Origin: an uncultured Oscillibacter sp.
GTDB taxonomy: Bacteria; Bacillota; Clostridia; Oscillospirales; Oscillospiraceae
Assembly: GCA_900770295.1 (NCBI GenBank)
Contig: CAAGJQ010000012.1
Coordinates: forward strand, 1-20,529
Length of the DNA: 20,529 nucleotides
Direction of reading: 5' to 3'
Shown: in pieces, positions 1-4,682 of the stretch
How positions within the stretch are numbered: the first letter of the stretch is position 1
Layout: every line of letters starts with the position of its first letter
The notes under the pieces: generated by a model
What the model saw: the letters and a program-made list of their open reading frames with translations, nothing else
Database searches by the model: none
Told to the model about the DNA's origin: nothing
Made by a program: the position numbers and the translations under genes

Positions 1-54
1 ACCAACGACACCCTGGGCTTCAACCAGGTGCTCTACCAACTGAGCTACAGTTCC
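1..54 (-). tRNA. tRNA-Phe (GAA), 3' end cut by window edge
   Basis: Read on the minus strand, the 5' acceptor strand GGAACTG is followed by TA, a standard D-arm (GCTC, loop AGTTGGTA, GAGC), the anticodon stem CCTGG/CCAGG with loop TTGAAGC, and the variable region GTGTC. The T-arm begins with GTTGG and is cut off. The loop gives anticodon GAA. G37 is odd, because tRNA-Phe normally has A37. Only 3 nt separate it from the next tRNA, so the units are packed as an array. Confidence 0.8.
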
Positions 55-57
55 ATG

Positions 58-145
58 TGGCGGAGAGCGCAGAACTCGAATCTGATACCATTCCTGGTAC
101 GATCCGCTTAGCGGGCGGTTCCCAGACCTTCTGGGTTCACTCTCC
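58..145 (-). tRNA. tRNA-Ser-like (anticodon GCT), class II, degenerate
   Basis: The 88-nt unit has acceptor strands GGAGAGT and GCTCTCC (one G-T pair), discriminator G and an encoded CCA. The D-stem is CCCA/TGGG, a long variable arm is present as in serine tRNAs, and the T-loop is TTCGAGT. The anticodon loop reads CCGCTAA on a CCGC/GCGG stem, giving anticodon GCT. Position 33 is C rather than the near-universal U, so its ability to decode is doubtful. It may be a degrading or specialised mobile-element tRNA. Confidence 0.72.
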
Positions 146-150
146 ATATT

Positions 151-238
151 TGGCTGGGGTGGCTGGATTCGAACCAGCAGCGTTTCCGATGTCGCTGATG
201 TACAGTCAGTTTCCTTCACCAGTTTGGATACCTACCCA
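151..238 (-). tRNA. tRNA-Tyr-like (anticodon GTA), class II, degenerate
   Basis: The T-arm is canonical (GCTGG, TTCGAAT, CCAGC), followed by acceptor strand CACCCCA, discriminator G and encoded CCA. The anticodon stem is CTGA/TCAG with loop CTGTACA, giving anticodon GTA, and an extended variable arm follows, as in bacterial tyrosine tRNAs. The best 5' acceptor strand, TGGGTAG, leaves two mismatches (T-C, A-A), and position 37 is C rather than A. Identity is fairly clear, function is not. The exact 5' end could move by one base. Confidence 0.65.
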
Positions 239-241
239 TGT

Positions 242-285
242 AGTGGGAGGCGCCGGGAGTGACCCGGCGCTGCAATATGCCTCCC
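242..285 (-). other. tRNA-like minihelix (acceptor stem plus T-arm only)
   Basis: On the minus strand GGGAGGC pairs perfectly with GCCTCCC (7 bp). Directly stacked on its 3' strand is a 5-bp arm GCCGG/CCGGC with a 7-nt loop, GTCACTC. This is the exact geometry of a tRNA acceptor stem and T-arm. The D-arm, anticodon arm and variable loop are replaced by a 10-nt linker. The following bases are A-CTA rather than N-CCA, and the T-loop lacks T54 and A58. It lies in line with the neighbouring tRNAs. It could be a decayed tRNA or a plain hairpin. Confidence 0.45.
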
Positions 286-434
286 GTATTGCCAGATTTC
301 TCAGGCTCACAAGGTCCCGTTGCCTCTGGCTGGCCCCGGCTCAACCTTCCGGGTGTGCGGCGTTACTCTCCGTCGTGTCGCAGTTACTATCGGTCTGTAT
401 TCCGCCCGGCTTCCACGGGAGGGAGCTACCCTGC

Positions 435-497
435 TGGTGGGGAATCCAGGACTTGAACCTGGGACACTACAGCTCTATCCAACTGAGCTAATTCCCC
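435..497 (-). tRNA. tRNA-like gene lacking the anticodon arm
   Basis: The acceptor stem GGGGAAT/ATTCCCC is perfect, with discriminator A and encoded CCA. The D-arm (TA, GCTC, AGTTGGATA, GAGC) and T-arm (CCAGG, TTCAAGT, CCTGG) are also fully canonical. Only nine bases, TGTAGTGTC, lie between them where about 23 are expected. GTGTC fits a normal variable loop, so the 17-nt anticodon arm is essentially absent. The unit is 63 nt long, has no anticodon and cannot decode. The clean loss with every other arm intact is unusual. It may be a pseudogene or a tRNA-like RNA with another job. Confidence 0.7.
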
Positions 498-582
498 GCG
501 CTTCGGACTTAGCAGCCTTTCCGGCCACCCTTTTTCTTCTTACCGCAAGGCATTGGGAACACCTCGTTTCCAGAAAAATTTA

Positions 583-658
583 TGGGGGCAGGGGCGGGAT
601 TCGAACCCGCGTTAACCGGCTTATGAGGCCGGGCTGGAACCGCTCCAGTCACCCTGTC
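583..658 (-). tRNA. tRNA with CAT anticodon (Met, or Ile2 if lysidinylated)
   Basis: The 76-nt unit has anticodon stem CCGGC/GCCGG with the standard loop CTCATAA, D-arm CTGG/CCAG, T-arm GCGGG-TTCGAAT-CCCGC and an encoded CCA. The acceptor strands GACAGGG and CCCTGCC leave one A-C mismatch at the second pair. It lacks the three G-C pairs next to the anticodon loop that mark initiator tRNA, so elongator Met or Ile(CAU) is more likely. It is the first unit of the array in transcription order. Confidence 0.78.
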
Positions 659-733
659 AAATTGCCCCGCCCATGCTGTTGCCACGAAGGATCGCAGCCG
701 TCAACACATGGGAGGGGGTCAAGGAGGTGGCAA

Positions 734-1036
734 TTATGCCGTGATGATGGTCGGGATGCCGTACTCAACCGCGCAGGTATGCTCCACGCGGCAGCCCCTT
801 GCATCCTCCCATCCATGGGCGAAGTACGCAATATCCGCTGTCGCCAGAAGTTCCAGCGACTTACCAAGGAACCAGAGCGGGCGGGCTTCCGCCGGTGCGT
901 TCTGGAAAAAGCTCTCGATGACCTCGACGTCCTCACCTACGGCGTCCTTTGCCGCCTGGATTGCGTCAGACCGAACCGCAAGGATTTCCTCGTCAGTCTT
1001 GCCACGCATGGGCTGAGAAATAAACAGTTTCTTCAT
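734..1036 (-). CDS. DUF4406 family protein (nucleoside deoxyribosyltransferase-like fold)
   Basis: The 100-residue protein opens with FISQPMRGKTDEEI at residues 5-18, the signature start of DUF4406 proteins, which resemble nucleoside 2-deoxyribosyltransferases and are common in phages and other mobile DNA. The centre carries aromatic and acidic residues (FFQNAP; YFAHGWEDARGC at about 71-82) and a late GIPTI strand. Length is normal for the family. GGAGGTG lies just upstream of the ATG at 1036. A promoter with TTGATT, a 17-bp spacer and TAGATT lies at 1069-1097. The gene is transcribed toward the tRNA array, so the array may be its 3' extension. A role in nucleotide salvage or degradation is family-level inference; no substrate can be assigned. 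Confidence 0.82.
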   Translation of the reverse strand: MKKLFISQPMRGKTDEEILAVRSDAIQAAKDAVGEDVEVIESFFQNAPAEARPLWFLGKSLELLATADIAYFAHGWEDARGCRVEHTCAVEYGIPTIITA

Positions 1037-1068
1037 ACCGCACCTCCACGTATGGTCTCTCTATCGTT

Positions 1069-1097
1069 AATCTAACACGGGGTATATCCAAAATCAA
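1069..1097 (-). promoter_or_regulatory. Promoter of the DUF4406 gene (and possibly the tRNA array)
   Basis: Minus-strand -35 TTGATT (1092-1097) and -10 TAGATT (1069-1074) are separated by 17 bp, about 33 bases upstream of the start codon. No strong terminator was seen between the DUF4406 gene and the tRNAs, so the same transcript could run into the array. Confidence 0.5.
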
Positions 1098-1673
1098 ATC
1101 ACGAAAAAACTTGAAATTTTGAAAGCCCAGCATAGGTCCCAAATAATTTCCTGCCAGGATTACAGAGAACCAGCCGCCATGTTTTCCGATACCCCGGGAG
1201 GGTCCGAGGGAGGATGTGGGAATACTCTCCCCCCATTCCCAAAGAGGCCGCCGCTTTTTCCGCTACCCCTCCCCCTAGTACCTGCCCGCCTGCCTGCTGC
1301 ATCCTGGGCCAGGGGCCGCCGCAGCGCAGCCCGTGCGCGGGCCGCCTGTCATCATCGGCCAGGCAGCGCCCGCCGGAATAGCGGAATGACACAGAACCGA
1401 CACAAAGCAGCCGAAGACAGCGAAATCAGAAAGGAAAATATTTAACAGTCGCTTAAATTCATCAAGCAGCCGCCGGAGATTGCCGCCGCCGGGAGACTTC
1501 CCCGCCATCATCGGCCCGGCGCGGCGCCCTGCCTGCATCGGTCCCGCCGCCGGAAGGAAGCCGCCCGGCACCCAGCCGGGGCGGCGCTCCCTCGCGTTTT
1601 TTATATCCAGACCGTGCCTGTTCTGTCTCCCCCTGCTTTCCTCACCATGTTCTATCACTTTCCATATCCGCAG
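1098..1673. other. Long GC-rich region without a recognisable gene
   Basis: No reading frame here has a good ribosome site or a recognisable product. The stretch has small hairpins, for example GGGAAT/ATTCCC around 1218-1241 and GCCTG/CAGGC around 1345-1366. The words CATCATCGGCC and CGCCGG recur near 1350-1375 and 1505-1555. An origin of replication, an oriT or a decayed gene are all possible, and none is demonstrated. Confidence 0.4.
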
Positions 1674-1715
1674 ATAAACGAAAAGCCCGGTTCCATCTTG
1701 GATGATGGACCGGGC
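1674..1715 (-). terminator. Rho-independent terminator after the DUF6291-like gene
   Basis: GCCCGGTCCATC pairs with GATGGAACCGGGC around a short loop (one bulge), followed on the minus strand by a TTTTCGTTT tract. It begins 6 bases after the stop codon at 1721. Confidence 0.82.
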
Positions 1716-1720
1716 GATTG

Positions 1721-2098
1721 TCAAAATTCAGGGAAACTATCTGGGATTACTTCCCCCCTTGAAAAGGGGGAAGTATCCCTCTCTTTATCCTTCTCTTTCT
1801 CTTTATCATGGTTTACTGCCTTGGTTTTCGCATTTGGTTTTTCAGGCTGGATTTTGCGAGGCCTGCCGCCCTTCTTCCCATTTGCAACGCACGCTTCATA
1901 CTGGGCGCTTGATTTGTCAATGTTCGGCTGCATGAGCTCGAAACAGTCCATCAGGTGGGGCGCCAGGTCATCAGGGTAGACGCCTTTGAAGTGATACCGC
2001 GCCAGGGCATCATATAAGGCCAGCCTGTCCGCATCGCTTTTCCTGTCAATCACCTTGAAAAATGATTCATAAATGATTAAGCCGCTTGTTTTCGCCAT
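1721..2098 (-). CDS. DUF6291-like phage/plasmid replication-associated protein
   Basis: The 125-residue protein starts with a compact helical domain (residues 7-70: IIYESFFKVID, LYDALARYHF, MDCFELMQPNID). This is followed by GKKGGRPRK at 74-82 and a highly charged linker rich in KE/KD near 99-108. That layout matches the short DUF6291-type proteins that sit in replication modules of Firmicutes phages and mobile elements, usually next to DnaC/DnaD-type functions. GGAGG precedes the ATG at 2098. The gene lies 17 bases downstream of the RHH gene in the same direction, so the two likely form one operon. Its coding end contains a 10-bp inverted repeat (1748-1775). The family call rests on pattern memory; a role in replication is inference. 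Confidence 0.68.
   Translation of the reverse strand: MAKTSGLIIYESFFKVIDRKSDADRLALYDALARYHFKGVYPDDLAPHLMDCFELMQPNIDKSSAQYEACVANGKKGGRPRKIQPEKPNAKTKAVNHDKEKEKDKERDTSPFSRGEVIPDSFPEF
1748..1775. repeat. Perfect 10-bp inverted repeat inside the end of the DUF6291-like gene
   Basis: TACTTCCCCC pairs exactly with GGGGGAAGTA around an 8-base loop. It lies within the codons for the SPFSRGEV segment, 25 bases before the stop. It is a separate hairpin from the terminator at 1674-1715 and has no run of T after it on either strand. Confidence 0.6.
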
Positions 2099-2115
2099 GT
2101 TTTACCTCCATAAAA

Positions 2116-2316
2116 TCACAGTTTGTCCTTGATGGCCTCAATAATCCAGGCGTTGACACTCAGCCCGCTTGCTGCCGCAGCCGCCTTGATTGCGTCCCGG
2201 CTGACGCCGTCGGACCCGTCCAGCTTTACGCGGAAAGTAATGTTGTCATAGGTTTTCGCGTTGTATGTGTTCCTACTTTTGGCGTTCTGGCGATTCCTGG
2301 CGGCTTTCTCGATCAT
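2116..2316 (-). CDS. Ribbon-helix-helix (Arc/MetJ-type) DNA-binding protein
   Basis: The protein is 66 residues long. A basic N-terminal arm of about 24 residues is followed by a beta strand (NITFRVKLDG, about 25-34), a first helix (SRDAIKAAAAASG) and a second helix beginning LSVNAWIIEAIKDKL. This is the RHH fold, in which a dimer inserts the strand pair into the major groove. A modest AGGA site lies 9 bases before the ATG at 2316. The promoter (-35 TTGCAT, 17 bp, -10 TATAAT) overlaps the palindrome AATGC-AA-GCATT. The same palindrome with AT in the middle sits in the divergent promoter. The simplest reading is that this protein binds both and represses itself and the plus-strand operon. No toxin partner is visible; the gene downstream is a replication-type protein. 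Confidence 0.83.
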   Translation of the reverse strand: MIEKAARNRQNAKSRNTYNAKTYDNITFRVKLDGSDGVSRDAIKAAAAASGLSVNAWIIEAIKDKL

Positions 2317-2348
2317 GGTATCACGTCCTGTTCATGGTATTTTCATGT

Positions 2349-2377
2349 ATTATACCTTATATGCGCCGCAAATGCAA
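2349..2377 (-). promoter_or_regulatory. Promoter of the RHH / DUF6291-like operon
   Basis: Minus-strand -35 TTGCAT (2372-2377) and a perfect -10 TATAAT (2349-2354) are separated by exactly 17 bp. The -35 lies inside the palindrome at 2371-2382. Confidence 0.8.
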
Positions 2378-2382
2378 GCATT
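2371..2382. promoter_or_regulatory. Operator 1: AATGC-AA-GCATT
   Basis: This 12-bp inverted repeat covers the -35 box of the RHH promoter. Its half-sites match those of operator 2 at 2452-2463 exactly. A bound repressor would block RNA polymerase. Confidence 0.65.
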
Positions 2383-2445
2383 ATGCAAAACGCACAAAAC
2401 ACAGGCGCTCCGACTGTGACATCATCCAAACCTGCAAAAAGGGGC

Positions 2446-2474
2446 TTGACTAATGCATGCATTAGCGTTATGAT
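2446..2474 (+). promoter_or_regulatory. Promoter of the accessory plus-strand operon
   Basis: The -35 TTGACT (2446-2451) and -10 TATGAT (2469-2474) are separated by 17 bp, about 62 bases upstream of the first gene. The spacer is almost entirely filled by a perfect palindrome (2450-2465). Confidence 0.8.
2450..2465. promoter_or_regulatory. Operator 2: 16-bp perfect palindrome in the promoter spacer
   Basis: CTAATGCATGCATTAG is a perfect palindrome lying between the -35 and -10 boxes and overlapping the end of the -35. Its core AATGC-AT-GCATT repeats the half-sites of operator 1, 81 bp away. Shared sites in both divergent promoters indicate a common regulator, most simply the RHH protein encoded alongside. 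Confidence 0.72.
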
Positions 2475-2535
2475 TCAGCCATCCCAAGCGACAACGACAC
2501 AAACCGACAGGCCACCGGCCGGAAAGGAAACAACA

Positions 2536-2946
2536 ATGGAGCACATCACTTACCAGACCAATGAGCAGCTTTGGAGAATCGATAGCACCGCCGCTTCCGC
2601 TGGATATAAGAAGACAAACGACTGCTACTGGTCTCAGATCTTCCGCAACCACGAGACCGGCCACGAGTTCTGCACCAGCCGCGAAGAGAACAGCACCAAC
2701 GACCCCGCCGCCGATCTGGACGCCATGCTGAACCCCGCCGAAGAGCTCGACACCGAGAAAACCGTGACCATCACCATTACAGAGAGCGATGCCAAGAGGC
2801 TTTACAGGGCCTGCAAGGCAAGAGCGCATCACTTCCTGACCATGCAAACCGAAGATGACGAGATGTACAAGATCAACCGCGCTGTTGCTTGTGACTTCCG
2901 GACCCTGGCCCAGACCATCATCGACCAGACCAACATCGAAATCTGA
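2536..2946 (+). CDS. Hypothetical protein, first gene of accessory operon
   Basis: The protein is 136 residues, acidic, with no signal peptide or membrane segment. I do not recognise the family. The N-terminal part is rich in Tyr, Trp and polar residues (QLWRIDSTAASAGYKK). After a central acidic stretch with LDAMLNPAEELD comes a strand KTVTITITESDAKRL and a helical C-terminus ending IIDQTNIEI. The ATG at 2536 follows a purine-rich AAGGAAA site. The reading frame stays open upstream to 2086, but that would cross the promoter and both operators. It is the gene most directly under the palindromic operator. Confidence 0.72.
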   Translation: MEHITYQTNEQLWRIDSTAASAGYKKTNDCYWSQIFRNHETGHEFCTSREENSTNDPAADLDAMLNPAEELDTEKTVTITITESDAKRLYRACKARAHHFLTMQTEDDEMYKINRAVACDFRTLAQTIIDQTNIEI

Positions 2947-3033
2947 CCCCCGCGCCGCTGCTCCGGTCCGGCTGTAGGCTGGAGCCCATAACCCCAGCAA
3001 CAACGACAAATTTACATACAGGAGGACAACACC
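2947..3033 (+). other. Structured gap before the J-domain gene
   Basis: GCTCC and GGAGC at about 2959-2984 form a hairpin, within which CCGGC can pair with GCTGG. An A/C-rich unstructured stretch and the site CAGGAGG follow. It resembles the later repeated leaders in layout (hairpins, A/C-rich spacer, strong ribosome site) but not clearly in sequence. Confidence 0.4.
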
Positions 3034-3462
3034 ATGACGAAGTATTTTGTGAACTGCAAGACCCTGGACGAGCTGAAGAAGGTATACAAGCACCTGGCCC
3101 AGAAGCACCACCCCGACGTTGGCGGCGATACCGCCACCATGCAGGCCATCAACGCCGAGTACGCAGCCCGGTTTGAGGTCCTGAAGCGGAGCCAGAACGA
3201 GCAGGCCGCCGAGCTGGAAGCCCTGCACAGCGCCGAGGCCGCGCCCGCTGCCGACAACAAGCCGGAACCCAAAACCGCCGCCGAGATCATCGCGGCGCGC
3301 TGGGCGGAGGTTGACGGCCTGACCGCAACCATCAAGGGCGCGCAGACCGCCGCGCCGGTGGTGTGGCTCTCCGGCGATACCAGGAAGCACGCGAAAGCCA
3401 TCGAGGCCGACGGCGGCAAGTGGAGCAACAAGAAATCCGCCTATTATTTCCGCGTCGCCTGA
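3034..3462 (+). CDS. Small J-domain (DnaJ-like) protein with C-terminal GGKW motif domain
   Basis: The protein has 142 residues. The first 45 form a short J-domain with the diagnostic HPD at 26-28 (QKHHPDVGGD), a helix before it and a helix after it. This would stimulate an Hsp70 ATPase. There is no Gly/Phe region, zinc finger or substrate-binding domain, so it is not a housekeeping DnaJ. A linker rich in Ala and Glu leads to a C-terminal domain (about 108-142) with GDTRKHAKAIEADGGKWS. That ending resembles the end of the 4683-5597 protein. AGGAGG precedes the ATG by 9 bases. Short J-proteins of this kind occur in phages and conjugative elements, possibly recruiting host DnaK for replication or assembly; the partner is unknown. 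Confidence 0.85.
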   Translation: MTKYFVNCKTLDELKKVYKHLAQKHHPDVGGDTATMQAINAEYAARFEVLKRSQNEQAAELEALHSAEAAPAADNKPEPKTAAEIIAARWAEVDGLTATIKGAQTAAPVVWLSGDTRKHAKAIEADGGKWSNKKSAYYFRVA

Positions 3463-3464
3463 CA

Positions 3465-3573
3465 CAACCCGCAAGGCCGACGGCATCCGCCGCCGCTGGT
3501 GCAAGTCCAGCCGCCCTACCAGGGCGGGCGCTCATGGGTCACAACCCAAACCACAAAACAGGAGGTTTTCAGC
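3465..3573 (+). repeat. Leader element A, copy 1
   Basis: A 109-nt untranslated leader sits between the J-domain gene and the next gene. Its first 52 bases are identical to copy 2 (4000-4110). Predicted hairpins are GCTGG/CCAGC with loop TGCAAGT, CCGCCC/GGGCGG with loop TACCA, and TGGGT/ACCCA with loop CACA. AGGAGG lies near the 3' end. Differences from copy 2 mostly fall in loops or keep a base pair. Confidence 0.75.
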
Positions 3574-3999
3574 ATGAGAAAACTTTACAAGTACACCGGC
3601 ACCGTTTCGAGTTTAAGCTACCACAAAAACAGCCGCGATGCGCTCCCGTTTATTGATCTCGTTCTGTCCGATCTGGACGACGACAACAAAGCGCCGGTCA
3701 GAATTGAAGCCGTGGGCGGCCTTGCCGATTACATCAACGCCATCGAGGGAACCGACGCGGAGGAACGCTATATCACGGCTGACTGGTACTATGACAGGCT
3801 ACTTTACCTGCACCGCATCGAGATACCCAGCACGGAACCCGGAAAGCCCGCAAAGATCATCGCCCAGCATGAGCCAATCGAGCCAGGCGTTTCCATCTTC
3901 GGCCCCGCTGATTATATCGAAACCAACAAGCCCGAACCGATGAACAACGAACAGCGCGCCGCGTGGTTTTCTTTCCGCGCTCTTGATGATTACAGATAA
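3574..3999 (+). CDS. Hypothetical protein behind leader A copy 1
   Basis: The protein is 141 residues, soluble and acidic. I do not recognise a family. It begins MRKLYKYTGTVSSLSY, a strand-rich start, continues with FIDLVLSDLDDDN and a helix LADYINAIEG, then WYYDRLLYLHRIEIPS, and ends near WFSFRALDDYR. The ATG at 3574 was chosen because AGGAGG lies 9 bases upstream and because the frame 5' of it is the repeated leader. AAAAC and GTTTT flank the ribosome site and could form a small hairpin that partly hides it. It has no visible catalytic motif. Confidence 0.7.
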   Translation: MRKLYKYTGTVSSLSYHKNSRDALPFIDLVLSDLDDDNKAPVRIEAVGGLADYINAIEGTDAEERYITADWYYDRLLYLHRIEIPSTEPGKPAKIIAQHEPIEPGVSIFGPADYIETNKPEPMNNEQRAAWFSFRALDDYR

Positions 4000-4110
4000 C
4001 AACCCGCAAGGCCGACGGCATCCGCCGCCGCTGGTGCAAGTCCAGCCGCCCCCGCCGGGGCGGGCGCTCATGGGTAACAGCCCAAAACCACAAAGCAGGA
4101 GGTTTTCATC
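4000..4110 (+). repeat. Leader element A, copy 2
   Basis: This is the 111-nt counterpart of 3465-3573. The first 52 bases are identical. The second hairpin keeps its CCGCCC/GGGCGG stem while the loop changes to CCGCCG. In the third hairpin the last pair changes from T-A to T-G while the stem survives. The downstream gene is not obviously related to the gene behind copy 1, so the leader was duplicated or moved separately from the coding sequence. Confidence 0.75.
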
Positions 4111-4554
4111 ATGGCAGCAACAACACGCCCCATCCCCGGCACCTTCTCCAAGGTTCCCGGCGGCTACGCACAGCAGATCAACGAGCAGACAACGCTTTTT
4201 ATCCCGGATATGTGCGCCGCCAGTTTTGACCCCGACACCGGCGATCTTCGCGGCTACGCTCCCGACTATGAAGCGCTGGAAGCTGCAAAGGCTCCCGCCG
4301 TCCACGCTGACAAACCCGGCGAATATTCCTATTGCTACGAAATGCAACAGGCCCCAACGGGCTGCGACTTCGCCGCCGATCTTTCCTATTACGGCAAGCA
4401 CTATTTTCTCCGGCCACTCCGCGACGATCTCCCGCAGCTCCACGGGCGCGGCATCAGCTACGATGAAAAGCGTAACACCTACACGGTCACGCTCCGCGCC
4501 TATGAAAAGCTCAAAGAGCAATACCGCATCCGATACGAAACCTGCCTTGATTGA
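4111..4554 (+). CDS. Hypothetical protein behind leader A copy 2
   Basis: The protein is 147 residues and soluble, with no recognised family. The N-terminus has IPGTFSKVPGGYAQQI, the middle contains aromatic segments (YSYCYEMQQAP; LSYYGKHYFLRPLRDD), and the C-terminus reads RGISYDEKRNTYTVTLRAYE. The YDEKRNTY segment could be a beta-hairpin. AGGAGG lies 9 bases before the ATG. The protein shows no clear similarity to the one encoded by the preceding gene despite the near-identical leader. Confidence 0.7.
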   Translation: MAATTRPIPGTFSKVPGGYAQQINEQTTLFIPDMCAASFDPDTGDLRGYAPDYEALEAAKAPAVHADKPGEYSYCYEMQQAPTGCDFAADLSYYGKHYFLRPLRDDLPQLHGRGISYDEKRNTYTVTLRAYEKLKEQYRIRYETCLD

Positions 4555-4682
4555 CCCACACCCGGACACTTTCGCGGGGCTGCACCGGCCAAAGCAACCC
4601 CACCCCATAAGCAAAACCCAAAACTAAAACCCTAAACTAAAACCCAAAATCCAAAACTAAAATGCAAACGGAGGTACACAAA
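4555..4682 (+). repeat. Leader element B, copy 1
   Basis: A 128-nt untranslated leader has a conserved 5' half (CCCGGACACTTTCGC, then GGGCTGCACCGGCCAAAGC and AACCCC) that can fold with GGGG pairing to CCCC. Its 3' half is almost free of G and made of AAAACCC/CTAAA-like words. It ends in CGGAGGTAC before the ATG. Copy 2 at 5897-6024 has exactly the same length. Confidence 0.72.

Noticed and set aside
286..434. Search for an additional tRNA between the minihelix and the anticodon-less unit
   Set aside because: Hairpins exist (for example CCCGG/CCGGG near 333-354), but no 7-bp acceptor or canonical T-loop was found.
498..582. Possible further serine-like tRNA (TGCTAAG on the minus strand)
   Set aside because: No acceptor stem, T-arm or paired anticodon stem could be assembled.
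320..1075. Plus-strand open frame of about 250 codons
   Set aside because: It runs across the tRNA array and the DUF4406 gene on the other strand, with no ribosome site and no protein-like composition.
1275..1724. Minus-strand open frame of 149 codons, start overlapping the previous stop
   Set aside because: It would start with TTG and pass straight through the strong terminator at 1674-1715; composition is low complexity.
2086..2535. Upstream extension of the first operon gene
   Set aside because: The extension contains both promoters and both operators; a ribosome site precedes the ATG at 2536.
2422..3504. Minus-strand open frame of 360 codons
   Set aside because: Antisense shadow of two plus-strand genes with ribosome sites; its sequence has the Gly/Leu/Val bias of an antisense frame.
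3478..3540. Possible cobalamin riboswitch in leader A, suggested by GGTGCAAGTCC
   Set aside because: The B12 box and the rest of the conserved core are absent, and the downstream genes have no link to cobalamin.
4608..4660. Telomere-like CCCTAAA words in leader B copy 1
   Set aside because: They are irregular, do not persist in copy 2 and are best explained as a G-depleted leader.
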